NCBI RefSeq assembly: GCF_008033135.1
Contig: NZ_CP041335.1
Location: 3,477,925 to 3,541,924 of the forward strand
DNA: 64,000 nt
Direction of reading: 5' to 3'
Origin: Chitinolyticbacter meiyuanensis
GTDB taxonomy: Bacteria; Pseudomonadota; Gammaproteobacteria; Burkholderiales; Chitinibacteraceae
The notes under the pieces were generated by a model. That model saw nothing but the letters and a program-made list of their open reading frames with translations. It made no database searches and was not told the origin of the DNA. Below, piece after piece: positions 1-8,688 of the stretch; within the stretch, counting starts at the first letter, position 1, and each line of letters starts with the position of its first letter. Position numbers and translations under genes: made by a program.

Positions 1-1071
1 CGACAGCGCACGCGGACTCTCGAAACTGACGAACACGCTCTGGGCCGGCACGTACAGCGTCTCCGCTTGGGCAGCGTCGTCCCAGTGGCTTTGCGTACCC
101 GGTGCCGCCTGCAGCGCCAGCACTTCATCAAGATCCATACGCCCGCTAGGCCCGCTGTCCTCGTCATCCCAACTGCCGAGCAGCGCGCCCTGCGCCTGCT
201 GGCCCAGGCCGTGCACCGAATTCGGCACACCAGTCCAGCCATCGCCCTGATTGTCTATGCCCAGTACCAGCCGCGAACCGGGCACGCCGCGCAGCGCCAG
301 CGTGCGCATCGCGGCCGAGACACTGTCGCCATCGCCGGATAGCGGCGCGTTGTGCCCGGTACGGCGATCCCAGGCACCGTGGTAATCGAAAGCGAGCACG
401 ATGGCGAAATCGGCGGCAAGCACCAGTTGCGGCAAGGCAAGCGCGCTCAACTGATCCTGCTTGCCACCGACAGTCACCGCCAGCAACGGACGCGGCTGTT
501 GCTCGGCAAATTCGGCGCGTACCGCCTCGACCAGCGCCAGCTGGTTTGCCCCATCGACAGTACTTGCGGCCATACCTGCGATGCCACCGGTGCCGGGGTA
601 GCGCCAGTCGATGACCGCACCGTCGAAACCATGCTGTGCAATAAAGGCCCGCAGTTGCCTGGCGAAGCGTTGTCGCTTGGCTGGATCGGCCGCCACAGTC
701 GGCCAATGGCGCGAGCCCTCCCAGCCGCCAACGGAAATCAGCAGCTTCAGCGCCGGGTAGTGCGCGCCGATCTGCCGCAGCCGTGCGAAGTTGCCACGCG
801 CCGCGGGCCAGCCACGTTCAGCCGGATAGGCGTGATTGAAATCGGCGACGAAATCGGTCGACACCACATCGCCATCGGCGGTGGGGGCTGCCTGGGCATA
901 GATCAGGTGGGAGAGCCGGGCAAACGGGATGCGCTCGAAGGGTGCGGGCCGGTGGTAGGTGGCCCAGGAGGCGAAATAGCCGGCCACGATGGGTTCGGCC
1001 CATGCACCCACCGTGGCGAGTACGAACGCCAGCAGCGCGATGCCCTTCAGGATGTATGCCCCAGACCTCAT
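1..1071 (-). CDS. GH18-family chitinase-like protein, catalytic Glu missing, 3' end outside the window
   Basis: Partial; the reading frame is open to the window edge. The ATG at 1071 opens a signal peptide of about 25 residues ending near AWA, then a GH18 barrel: the beta-1 strand IVAGYFASW (28-36), the SxGG strand LLISVGGW (110-117) and the beta-4 catalytic strand. That strand reads DGAVIDWRYPG (150-160), whereas the family motif is DGxDxDWEYP: the acid/base Glu is Arg157 and the second Asp is Val153. A later strand (FDYHGAWD) is typical of GH18. The fold call is secure. Loss of the catalytic acid predicts a non-hydrolytic carbohydrate-binding or chi-lectin-like protein, though this was read from one sequence and needs confirmation. 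It is probably secreted. Confidence 0.85.
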   Translation of the reverse strand, partial: MRSGAYILKGIALLAFVLATVGAWAEPIVAGYFASWATYHRPAPFERIPFARLSHLIYAQAAPTADGDVVSTDFVADFNHAYPAERGWPAARGNFARLRQIGAHYPALKLLISVGGWEGSRHWPTVAADPAKRQRFARQLRAFIAQHGFDGAVIDWRYPGTGGIAGMAASTVDGANQLALVEAVRAEFAEQQPRPLLAVTVGGKQDQLSALALPQLVLAADFAIVLAFDYHGAWDRRTGHNAPLSGDGDSVSAAMRTLALRGVPGSRLVLGIDNQGDGWTGVPNSVHGLGQQAQGALLGSWDDEDSGPSGRMDLDEVLALQAAPGTQSHWDDAAQAETLYVPAQSVFVSFESPRALS

Positions 1072-1422
1072 TGGTTCTCATGCCGCCGCGCGGCTGTTCT
1101 GCAACAGCGGCAAAAATCGCATGAAACACCGCTGCAATCACCCGTCAGCGACACGCGGTTGCGGGAATGGCACAGCAGCAGCGTGCACCGGGGCAAATCC
1201 GACGTTGCCCATGAAACGGCGCGCCGAACAAACAACAATCAACCTGTTGATTTTATTAATCATAACAAGGGACCCCGTGAAAACACTCTTGGGGCGGGCT
1301 AGGCATGAGCAACGGAAACCGCGATGCTGCCGCAGGCGGTGCGACGTAAGAAAACGGATGGAATTCGGTCCTAAGCAGCGGAGAGCTGTCGCACCCGCCC
1401 CCTTCCCCAGGGCCCATCCTGC
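1072..1422. other. intergenic region without a supported gene
   Basis: About 350 bases between the divergently read GH18-like gene and the 3' end of the thioesterase gene. The only structure seen is an AT-rich patch around 1225-1275, which is the likely promoter/operator area of the GH18-like gene. Confidence 0.5.
1237..1252. promoter_or_regulatory. 16-bp inverted repeat upstream of the GH18-like gene
   Basis: The sequence AATCAAC-CT-GTTGATT is a palindrome with 7-bp arms in the AT-rich patch upstream of the GH18-like gene. A repressor or activator binding site is plausible from position and symmetry only. Confidence 0.3.
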
Positions 1423-1875
1423 TTAGATGGGCTGCACCGGCAGCGCGACATAGCGCCCGACGAATTCGCCGACCACCGCGCCATCCACCCCCTGTACCCG
1501 CACCCGAACCTCGAGCCGTGCAGGGCGCTGGCGCGCTACCGCCCGGGTGAATTGCGATGCAGCCTGGGTCGGCACCGGCAGGGCAGTCGCGACCAGATCC
1601 CCGGTGAGTGGGGCGGTGTAGTCATGATGCGCGGACTGGATCACCACTTCGCAATCCGGGTCGGCGAGCAGCGACGCCGCCATCCAGCCGGTAATGATGG
1701 CGAGCGTGGCCAGGCTGCCACCAAAGGCAGTGCCGTGATTGTTGCGATTAGGGGAGAACGGCGCCCGTAGCTGCCAATGCCCGGCATCGCCGACCACCTG
1801 CAGCTGCATCGCCGCCAGCAATGGAAAGCCGTCGTGCAGACGATCTTGCCAACGGGCAGCGAAGGTGGCGGTCAT
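1423..1875 (-). CDS. YiiD-C-type hotdog-fold thioesterase
   Basis: A 150-residue single-domain protein matching the YiiD C-terminal (PF09500-like) thioesterase family. It has the hotdog-fold signature NNHGTAFGGSLATLA (44-58), where a small-residue-rich helix follows the His-Gly-Thr turn, and a central strand HHDYTAPLTGDL. Members of the superfamily hydrolyse acyl-CoA or acyl-ACP thioesters in the cytoplasm; the substrate here is unknown. It lies 3 bp downstream of the RhlE helicase gene on the same strand, so co-transcription is likely. Length is normal for a free-standing version without the GNAT domain found in E. coli YiiD. Confidence 0.75.
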   Translation of the reverse strand: MTATFAARWQDRLHDGFPLLAAMQLQVVGDAGHWQLRAPFSPNRNNHGTAFGGSLATLAIITGWMAASLLADPDCEVVIQSAHHDYTAPLTGDLVATALPVPTQAASQFTRAVARQRPARLEVRVRVQGVDGAVVGEFVGRYVALPVQPI

Positions 1876-1878
1876 TGA

Positions 1879-3216
1879 TTACTGGGGATCGAGCCGTGGC
1901 CTGGGAGGCAGGAACAGCGCCGCAACCTGGTTCAGCGGCTTCTCGCGCAGCTTGGGCATGGTGGGGATGTTGGGTTCGAGCGCCGCGTGGGTGGCGCGCG
2001 CCGTGCTGCGTTCGCGCCCGCGGTACGTTTCCTGGCGTGGCTCTTCACGCCGTGGCGACTCGGGCCGCGTAGTGCCCGGCGAATAGCCCGGCACCGGCGT
2101 GAGCGGCAGTTCCTTCTTGATCAGCTTCTGGATCAAGGCATAGGCCTTGTCCTCGCCCGGATCGACCAGCGAGATCGCCACGCCCTTGGCGCCGGCACGG
2201 CCGGTGCGGCCAATGCGGTGCACATAGTCTTCCGGATTGTTCGGCAATTCGAAGTTCACGACGAAGGGCAGCTCGGAAATATCGAGACCACGCGCGGCGA
2301 CATCGGTCGCCACCAGCACCTGCAGCGTGCCTTCCTTGAAGCGTGCCAGCGTTTCCAGACGCGCCTTCTGGTCGCGATCACCGTGGATGGCCTCGCAGTT
2401 GAAGCCGTCGCGCTTGAGGTCACGCGCCACCTGATCGGCACCCTGCTTGGTGCGGTTGAACACGATGACCTGGCTCATCTGGTGGGTACGGATCAGGTGC
2501 GCCAGCAGGGCACGCTTGCGGTACGTCTCGCACGGGTGCAGCAACTGCTCGACGTTGTCGTTGGTCGCATTCTGCCGCGCCACTTCGATGACGACCGGAT
2601 CCTTGAGGAACTCGCCGGCCAGTTTCTTGATCTCGGGCGAGAACGTCGCCGAGAACAGCAGGGTCTGCTTGCGGTTGGTCAGCAAGCCGACGATCTTCTT
2701 GATGTCGAGGATGAAGCCCATGTCCAGCATGCGGTCGGCTTCATCCAGCACCAGGATCTCGACCTGCGACAGGTTCACCGATTTCTGCTGCACGTGATCG
2801 AGCAACCGGCCTGGCGTGGCAACCAGCACCTCGACGCCGGCGCGCAGCTGCGGCGTCTGGCCGTTGATGTCGACGCCGCCGAATACCACGTGGCTGCGCA
2901 ACGGCAGATGCTTGCCGTAGGTCTTGGCGCTTTCGTATACCTGGTCGGCCAGTTCCCGCGTCGGGGTGAGGATCAGTGCACGGGTCGGGTGGCGGGCGGG
3001 TGAGACGCTGGTGTTGGCGTGCGGGGCGAGCCGGGTGAGGATGGGCAGCGTGAACGCCGCCGTCTTGCCGGTACCCGTCTGCGCCGCGCCCAGCATGTCG
3101 CGCCCGGCCAGCACCGAGGGAATCGCCTGCGCCTGGATCGGGGTGGGGTTCTCGTAGCCCTGCTCTTCGACTGCCTTGAGCACTTCGGGCGCCAGCCCCA
3201 ATGATGCAAACGTCAT
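1879..3216 (-). CDS. rhlE: DEAD-box ATP-dependent RNA helicase, RhlE type
   Basis: An ATP-dependent RNA helicase acting on rRNA or mRNA structure in the cytoplasm. All core motifs are present in order: the Q-motif region [11 protein letters not shown], Walker A AQTGTGKT (about 45-52), PTRELA, TPGR, the DEAD box [13 protein letters not shown] in LFSATF, then the helicase C domain with [10 protein letters not shown] and [11 protein letters not shown] basic, low-complexity tail of about 75 residues follows, as in RhlE-type enzymes. The start at 3216 (MTFASLGL) is chosen because the helicase fold begins there; an upstream in-frame start would add 13 basic residues with no better ribosome site. 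It is followed after 3 bp by a thioesterase gene. Confidence 0.9.
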   Translation of the reverse strand: MTFASLGLAPEVLKAVEEQGYENPTPIQAQAIPSVLAGRDMLGAAQTGTGKTAAFTLPILTRLAPHANTSVSPARHPTRALILTPTRELADQVYESAKTYGKHLPLRSHVVFGGVDINGQTPQLRAGVEVLVATPGRLLDHVQQKSVNLSQVEILVLDEADRMLDMGFILDIKKIVGLLTNRKQTLLFSATFSPEIKKLAGEFLKDPVVIEVARQNATNDNVEQLLHPCETYRKRALLAHLIRTHQMSQVIVFNRTKQGADQVARDLKRDGFNCEAIHGDRDQKARLETLARFKEGTLQVLVATDVAARGLDISELPFVVNFELPNNPEDYVHRIGRTGRAGAKGVAISLVDPGEDKAYALIQKLIKKELPLTPVPGYSPGTTRPESPRREEPRQETYRGRERSTARATHAALEPNIPTMPKLREKPLNQVAALFLPPRPRLDPQ

Positions 3217-3432
3217 GCCTGATTTACCCTTCCGCTTCCCGCGTCGCGGCGCCAAACTGCGCCAAGTGTTTGAAGAAAAGCGGGAAATGGTACACCAAGC
3301 CTCACGCGCTGCATACTGCGCTTACAGGCCACCCGCTGCGCCGGTGGCAGATCGTCACGCTGCGGTGCGACACGATGGGCTACACTGCGGCAGATTTGAA
3401 CGCGTCCCGCCCTGCGTTCCACGGAGCCCGCC

Positions 3433-4341
3433 ATGTACGACCTCGCCCGCGACCAGTTCCAGACCCTGCGCGACTGCCTGCGCTTTGCCGTCTCGCGCTT
3501 CGCCGAGGCCGAGCTCGTGTTCGGCCACGGCACCGACAACGCCTACGACGAGGCCGCCTACCTGCTGCTGGCAACGCTCAAGCTGCCGCTCGACACGTTG
3601 GAGCCGTTCCTCGACGCCCGCCTGCTGCCGCAGGAGGTCGATGCCGCCATCACCGCGATCGAGCGGCGTGCGGTCGAACGCATTCCGGCGGCCTACATCA
3701 CGCGCGAAGCCTTTCTCGGCGACCACCGGTTCTACGTGGACGAGCGCGTGATCGTGCCGCGCTCCTTCATTGCCGAGCTGCTGCGCGACGACGCGTTCTC
3801 GCCGTGGATCGAGCACCCGGAGCTGGTACACCGTGCCGTCGACCTCTGCACCGGTTCGGGCTGCCTCGCCATCCTGCTGGCCCACGCCTACCCGGATGCA
3901 TTGATCGACGCGGTCGATCTCTCGCCGGACGCGCTCGACGTCGCCGAGATCAATGTTGCCAACTACAACCTGGGTGAGCAGATCGATCTCATCGATGGCG
4001 ATCTGTTCGAGCCGCTGGAGGGCGAGGTCTACGATCTGATCGTCTCCAACCCACCGTATGTCGACGCCGAATCGGTAGCCGAACTGCCGGCCGAATACCT
4101 GCATGAGCCGGAGCTGGCGCTGGGTAGCGGCGACGACGGCCTCGACGTGACCCGCCGGCTGATCCAGACCGCCAGCGGCCATCTCAATCCGCAGGGCGTG
4201 CTCGTGGTCGAGATTGGCCACAACCGCGAAGCGCTGGAAGCCGCCTATCCGCAGCTGCCCTTCGTCTGGCTCGATACCTCGGGCGGTGATGGTTTTGTGT
4301 TCCTCCTCACCCGCGAGATGCTGGTCGAAGCCGGCTTCTGA
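3433..4341 (+). CDS. prmB: 50S ribosomal protein L3 N5-glutamine methyltransferase
   Basis: A SAM-dependent methyltransferase of the PrmB/HemK family that methylates the conserved glutamine of ribosomal protein L3. It has an N-terminal helical recognition domain (1-95), then the Rossmann methyltransferase with the SAM-binding segment DLCTGSGCLAI and the catalytic NPPY tetrapeptide starting at Asn206. The 302-residue length and the N-terminal pattern (YDEAAYLLL, then an RIPAAYIT-type segment) fit PrmB better than PrmC. It is divergent from the helicase gene at 3216, leaving about 215 bp for both promoters. Confidence 0.92.
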   Translation: MYDLARDQFQTLRDCLRFAVSRFAEAELVFGHGTDNAYDEAAYLLLATLKLPLDTLEPFLDARLLPQEVDAAITAIERRAVERIPAAYITREAFLGDHRFYVDERVIVPRSFIAELLRDDAFSPWIEHPELVHRAVDLCTGSGCLAILLAHAYPDALIDAVDLSPDALDVAEINVANYNLGEQIDLIDGDLFEPLEGEVYDLIVSNPPYVDAESVAELPAEYLHEPELALGSGDDGLDVTRRLIQTASGHLNPQGVLVVEIGHNREALEAAYPQLPFVWLDTSGGDGFVFLLTREMLVEAGF

Positions 4342-4547
4342 GCGTCGGCGCTGATCGCCCCGGCGTGGTGCGCGATGCACCACGCCCCTTGCTCCAACCC
4401 CTCTCGTTTCCGCAAATCCCGCAACGAACTCCGTTCGTGCCGGATGTGATTGACATCACAAAATGAAAGCCCTTTCATATCGGCGTTGCCCACACAAGGC
4501 AGCGCCCGATGGTTCGCCTCGGGTCCACACCGCCAGGAGCGATAAAA

Positions 4548-6791
4548 ATGATACAGAGATGGAGAGTGTGGCTGACCCTGCTGGTCGGCCTGTTGTGCTT
4601 TGCGCGTGCGGCACTTGCCGCCGACTACACCCAGGGCGTGAGCGTCAGCGGCTCCGTTGCCACCGTCTGGTTCAAATCCAGCGTCAACACCAGCTGGGCG
4701 GACATCCACTACAAGGTCAACAACGGGGCGCAGCAGAACGTGCGCATGGCCTTCAGCAGTGCCAACGCCCGCTATGAACAGAAGGTCGACGTTGCCAGTG
4801 GCAACGTGATCAATTATTCATTCACCTACAACAACGGCACGCCGGCCTTCGACACCGGCAGCTTCAGCTACACCGTCGGCAGCGGCACCTCGCAGCCGAC
4901 CGCCACGCCGGTGCCGCCCACCGCCGCCCCGACCACGCCGCCGGCCTCCGGCAGCTGCGCCGTCTGGGCCGAAGGCAACACCTACGCCGCAGGCAGCGTG
5001 GTCAGCTACAACGGCGCGAGCTACACCGCCCTTGTCACGCATACCGCCTATGTCGGTGCCAATTGGAATCCCGCCGCCACGCCGACCCTGTGGAAAACCG
5101 GTGGCAGCTGCGGCGGCACCGCCACGCCGACCCCGCGCCCCACAGCCACCCCGACCCCCAAGCCAGCGGTCACCCCCACTCCACAACCGACCGCCACGCC
5201 AGTGCCGCAACCGGGTGCAGCCGTGCCAGGAAAGCTCGAGGCCGAAGCCTGGACTGCGATGAGCGGTGTGCAGACCGAAGCCACCACCGATACCGGAGCC
5301 GGCCTCAACGTGGGCTGGGTGGAAACCGGTGACTGGCTCGATTACCGCGTCAACGTCGCCACCGCCCGCAGCTACACCGTGCAGTTCCGCGTTGCCGCCA
5401 CCGCGGCCGGCGGCAGCATCCAGCTGCGTAACGCATCCGGCACCGTGCTAGGCAGCGTAGCCGTGCCGAATACCGGCAACTGGCAGGGCTGGACCACCGT
5501 ATCGACCAGTGTCACGCTGCCGGCCGGCAACCAGGTACTGCGCGTGCATGCGGCCAGCGGCGGCTGGAACCTGAACTGGATCAACTTCAGCACCGGCACC
5601 ACGCCGACCCCGACGCCCGTTCCCGGCGTAACCCCGACCCCGATCCCCGGCGACATCCCAGTCGGCCCGAACGTGATGACGCTGAAGCTGCAGAACGAGA
5701 CCAACGGCGCCTATCGCGATGACCAGGTGTATTGGTCGGTGATCGGCTACAACCCGGCCACCAAGATGCTGTCGTGGGTGGACAAGAACGGCAACCTGAT
5801 CCCGGCCTCGGTCTCCGACAACGACGCACCGAACCGCCTGGTGAAGAACGGTCAGAACTACTCCAACTACTTCTACAAGCTGTCGGAAGCCAATTGGGTA
5901 TCGCTGCCGCGGATCGATTCCGGCCGCATGTTCGTCAGCGTCGGCTCGCCGCTTTACATCAAGATCAATACCGCAGGTGATGGCCGTACCGGCTTCGCCG
6001 GGCCTGATCTGGGCAACCCGACCGATCCGAACCAGGACGTGTACTTCGAGTGGGTGGAATTCACCGTCGACCAGTACGGCTATCACGGCAACTCGACCCG
6101 CGTCGACCAGTTCGGCTTCCCGATCCGTACCCGCCTGATCGGCAAGGATGGCTTCGATCGCACGCTGGGCGAGACCCAGTCCCGCGCCGCGATCTTCGCC
6201 GCCTTCAAGGCCGAGATGCCGGCCGAGTTCCAGAAGCTGGTGAAAGAGCCGTACCGCATCGTTGCACCAGGCAAGGCCGGCTTCGGCCACGGCGGCGCGT
6301 CGAGCAACTACTTCGACAACTACGTGAACCAGGTGTGGGACTACTACCGCACACGTGATCTGGTGTTCACGGCCGAGGCCGGTACCTTCCGCGGCCGCGT
6401 GATCGGCAACGACTTCGTGTTCAGCAAGGATGGTGGCCCGCAAAACCTGTACATCAAGGGCAAGCCGATCACCCAGGACATCCTGGAAGGCTCCGGCAAT
6501 CTGGCCACGCCGACCTCCAGCGATGGTGTCACCGCCTCGCAGGAACTGGTGGTGCAGGCGCAGATCACCGCCGCCTTCAACCGCCACCTCTTGATCACGG
6601 TCGACCCGGCCAACTGGAGCAACGCCAGCTACTACTACCTGCAAGGACCGGCGAACTTCTTCGCCAAGTTCTGGCACGACCACAGCATCGACGGTCTGGC
6701 CTACGGCTTCTGCTATGACGATGTCCGCGGTCACAGCAGCCTGCTGGAGCATGGCTCGCCCAAGGCCCTGGTGGTGAGCGTGGGCTGGTAA
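4548..6791 (+). CDS. secreted multimodular GH64 beta-1,3-glucanase (CBM56-CBM5/12-CBM6-GH64)
   Basis: An extracellular laminaripentaose-producing type endo-beta-1,3-glucanase. The start at 4548 is fixed by an AGGAG site at 4534-4538. Layout: signal peptide 1-25 (cut after ALA); CBM56-like beta-1,3-glucan module about 27-110; CBM5/12 chitin-binding module about 136-188, with a Cys pair and AEGNTYAAGSVV; Pro/Thr linker 190-225; CBM6-like module about 229-350 (EAEAW, GDWLDYRV, LNWINF); a second Pro/Thr linker; GH64 thaumatin-like catalytic domain 376-747. Glu504 and Asp520, 16 residues apart, match the spacing of the two catalytic acids described for the Streptomyces matensis enzyme; the family strand YGFCYDDV is near the C-terminus. 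Two glucan modules plus one chitin module suggest attack on fungal cell walls. A terminator follows. Confidence 0.92.
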   Translation: MIQRWRVWLTLLVGLLCFARAALAADYTQGVSVSGSVATVWFKSSVNTSWADIHYKVNNGAQQNVRMAFSSANARYEQKVDVASGNVINYSFTYNNGTPAFDTGSFSYTVGSGTSQPTATPVPPTAAPTTPPASGSCAVWAEGNTYAAGSVVSYNGASYTALVTHTAYVGANWNPAATPTLWKTGGSCGGTATPTPRPTATPTPKPAVTPTPQPTATPVPQPGAAVPGKLEAEAWTAMSGVQTEATTDTGAGLNVGWVETGDWLDYRVNVATARSYTVQFRVAATAAGGSIQLRNASGTVLGSVAVPNTGNWQGWTTVSTSVTLPAGNQVLRVHAASGGWNLNWINFSTGTTPTPTPVPGVTPTPIPGDIPVGPNVMTLKLQNETNGAYRDDQVYWSVIGYNPATKMLSWVDKNGNLIPASVSDNDAPNRLVKNGQNYSNYFYKLSEANWVSLPRIDSGRMFVSVGSPLYIKINTAGDGRTGFAGPDLGNPTDPNQDVYFEWVEFTVDQYGYHGNSTRVDQFGFPIRTRLIGKDGFDRTLGETQSRAAIFAAFKAEMPAEFQKLVKEPYRIVAPGKAGFGHGGASSNYFDNYVNQVWDYYRTRDLVFTAEAGTFRGRVIGNDFVFSKDGGPQNLYIKGKPITQDILEGSGNLATPTSSDGVTASQELVVQAQITAAFNRHLLITVDPANWSNASYYYLQGPANFFAKFWHDHSIDGLAYGFCYDDVRGHSSLLEHGSPKALVVSVGW

Positions 6792-6810
6792 TCCGCTTCA
6801 CCGCAAACGA

Positions 6811-6840
6811 CAAGCCCGCCATCCGGCGGGCTTGCTTTTG
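6811..6840 (+). terminator. intrinsic terminator of the GH64 gene
   Basis: The stem CAAGCCCGCC / GGCGGGCTTG with an ATCC loop is followed by CTTTTG, 20 bp after the GH64 stop codon. Confidence 0.85.
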
Positions 6841-6931
6841 TAGGCAACGGCTGACACGACTAGCGGCAGCACGCGGATATCTGGCTGTCACATCGTTCCG
6901 GCACACTGCGCCCCTGTATGTTGAGGTCCGC

Positions 6932-7096
6932 ATGAACCACGATTTTGCCCCCTTCGCCGCTCCCCACTTGGCTCCAGGCACCTGCGCCTGGCTGCAGCAC
7001 CGGCTCAACCGCATCCGCGAACTCGCCCCGCCCCCTGCATCCGCACGCCTCTACGACGAGGCCGAAGAGCTGTTCGATCTCGATGACGAGCGCTGA
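6932..7096 (+). CDS. small hypothetical protein, 54 aa
   Basis: An open frame from ATG 6932 to TGA 7094-7096 with an AGGT ribosome site 6 bp upstream. The product has no membrane segment; its N-terminal half is Pro/Ala-rich and it ends in a strongly acidic patch (about 41-53, EEAEELFDLDDE-like). It stops 1 bp before the 3' end of the convergent GNAT-NUDIX gene. No family is recognised. The composition of the acidic end and the ribosome site support coding, but short length keeps this tentative. Confidence 0.5.
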   Translation: MNHDFAPFAAPHLAPGTCAWLQHRLNRIRELAPPPASARLYDEAEELFDLDDER

Positions 7097-7097
7097 T

Positions 7098-7922
7098 TCA
7101 GCTTGCAGCTAACACGGGCAATACTGCGTCTTCTAATAGCGGTGCCAACGGCAGCTCAGGCGCCTGCAGATCCAGCCAATCGACGGCCTCGATTTCCGCT
7201 GCCGCGGCAATTTCCCCGACCAGCTCGCCGGTAAAGATATCCGCCAGCACCCTGTGGGCCGCTTCGTTGGCGGCGGGTGCGGCGAAGCGGCCGAGTGGAT
7301 CGAGCCCGGTGACGCCACAACCCAGCTCCTCTTCAATCTCCCGCGCCAGCGCAACCAACGAGGTTTCGCCGGGTTCCGGCTTACCACCGGGCAGCATGAA
7401 ACGGCTGGTGCCACGCTTGCGCACCACCAGCAGGCGGCCGTTGCGCACGCAAGCAAGCGCCACCACTACGATCCAGGGCTGATCACTCGCGACCAAGCCC
7501 AGCACCGGATAAGGCCGGCCAGCGTCGTCATGCTCGCGCCGGCTGACCACGCTGTAGCCCATGCGCTCATAGAACGCCCGCGCACCAAGGTTCTGCTCGT
7601 TCACGTCGACCAGCAACCCACCACCTGTTTGACGCACGCTGCGCAGCAAGCGGCTGCCAATGCCTTGGCCATGCGCGACGGGATCGACGAACAAGGCATC
7701 GATCTGGCTGCCGGTGCAACCGATGAAACCCAACGGCACATCCGCGGCATCCACCGCCACGGTGAGGTGGGCCTGTGGCAGGTACACGTCACGAACCAGG
7801 CTCTCGTAGAAGGCGAAGTCGTCGGCGGACAGGAACTGGTGGGTCGCCAGCACGGCATTGCGCCATACAGCAAACAGCGCGGGCAGATCGTCGGGACGCG
7901 CAGGGCGCAGCGTTGCGGTCAT
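7098..7922 (-). CDS. GNAT acetyltransferase-NUDIX hydrolase fusion protein
   Basis: A single 274-residue chain with two enzyme folds. Residues 1 to about 148 form a GNAT N-acetyltransferase: an LRPARPDDLPAL start, LFVDPVAHGQGIGSRLL as the acetyl-CoA loop, and NLGARAFYERMGY. Residues about 150-270 form a NUDIX hydrolase with a complete Nudix box: GGKPEPGE, seven residues, then REIEEELG. The GNAT part resembles YjaB-type proteins. The ATG at 7922 is preferred because the GNAT fold starts at once; an upstream start would add 30 residues of unrelated sequence. Substrates are unknown; a fusion suggests a common metabolite (for example a nucleotide-linked amine), but this is inference. It is convergent with the 54-aa ORF. 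Confidence 0.85.
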   Translation of the reverse strand: MTATLRPARPDDLPALFAVWRNAVLATHQFLSADDFAFYESLVRDVYLPQAHLTVAVDAADVPLGFIGCTGSQIDALFVDPVAHGQGIGSRLLRSVRQTGGGLLVDVNEQNLGARAFYERMGYSVVSRREHDDAGRPYPVLGLVASDQPWIVVVALACVRNGRLLVVRKRGTSRFMLPGGKPEPGETSLVALAREIEEELGCGVTGLDPLGRFAAPAANEAAHRVLADIFTGELVGEIAAAAEIEAVDWLDLQAPELPLAPLLEDAVLPVLAAS

Positions 7923-8140
7923 TCGGTCAATCGCGGGTGAGGAAGGCGCCCCAGTGTTGCGCAATTGCACGGGGTGCGACAATCCGGAATGACCACGATC
8001 CGGATACAGCATGGTTGTGCCAGTGCCAGGGCAAGAAGCAGCTGCGGGTATGCGGATATCTCAAACCGAACACCGAAGCCGCCGAACCTGGCTCTTCTGT
8101 TGCCGCACACTCGCGCACCGCGAGCACGGGCAGAAGCCGG

Positions 8141-8173
8141 AAAACAACAAGCCCGCCTGGGCGGCGGGCTTGT
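8141..8173 (-). terminator. terminator of the bcp-slyD operon
   Basis: A perfect 11-bp stem (ACAAGCCCGCC, 8147-8157, with 8163-8173) and a 5-nt loop, followed on the minus strand by TTGTTTTCC, 30 bp beyond the slyD stop. Confidence 0.85.
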
Positions 8174-8203
8174 GCTGGCAGCAGCGGCGGAGGCCGCACG
8201 GGC

Positions 8204-8683
8204 TCAGTGATGGTGGCCGTGGGCGCCGTGCACATGGCCGTGGGCAATTTCCTCGGCGGTGGCGGCACGCACTTCCTGCACCTTGCCAACGAAGCGGATC
8301 TTCATGCCAGCGAACGGATGGTTGGCGTCGACGGTGACCTGGGTGCCTTCGATCTCGGTGACGCGGAACAGCAGCACGTCGCCGGTTTCCGGATCATCGG
8401 CCTCGAACATCATGCCGACCTCGACCTCCATTGGGAACACGCTCTTTTCCTCAGTGCGCACGAGCTCGGGCTCGAACTCGCCGAAGGCGTCGTCGGCTTC
8501 CATGGTGACGTCGATGCTGTCGCCCACGCCCTTACCGTGCAGCGCTTCCTCAACCAGCGGCAGGATGTTGTCGTAACCGCCATGCAGATAGGCGATCGGC
8601 TCCTCGGTCTTGTCGATCAGCTTGCCTTCGGCATCGTACATCTCGTATTCGATGGTGACGGCGGTGTCTTTGGCGATTTGCAT
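8204..8683 (-). CDS. slyD: FKBP-type peptidyl-prolyl cis-trans isomerase SlyD
   Basis: A cytoplasmic prolyl isomerase/chaperone. Residues 1-69 and 120-145 form the FKBP domain (start MQIAKDTAVTIEYEM, PIAYLHG), interrupted by the insert-in-flap chaperone domain at about 70-120. The C-terminus is His-rich (HGHVHGAHGHHH), matching the nickel-binding tail of SlyD though shorter than in E. coli. The start at 8683 is preferred over ATG 8692 because AGGA lies 8 bp upstream of it. It begins 5 bp after the stop of the peroxiredoxin-like gene, and its ribosome site overlaps that stop, so the two are translated from one mRNA. Confidence 0.92.
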   Translation of the reverse strand: MQIAKDTAVTIEYEMYDAEGKLIDKTEEPIAYLHGGYDNILPLVEEALHGKGVGDSIDVTMEADDAFGEFEPELVRTEEKSVFPMEVEVGMMFEADDPETGDVLLFRVTEIEGTQVTVDANHPFAGMKIRFVGKVQEVRAATAEEIAHGHVHGAHGHHH

Positions 8684-8688
8684 CAAGG

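Noticed and set aside
5448..6752. Long minus-strand open frame (434 codons) opposite the GH64 gene
   Set aside because: It mirrors a well-supported GH64 domain; the translation has no family features and the high GC content keeps antisense frames open.
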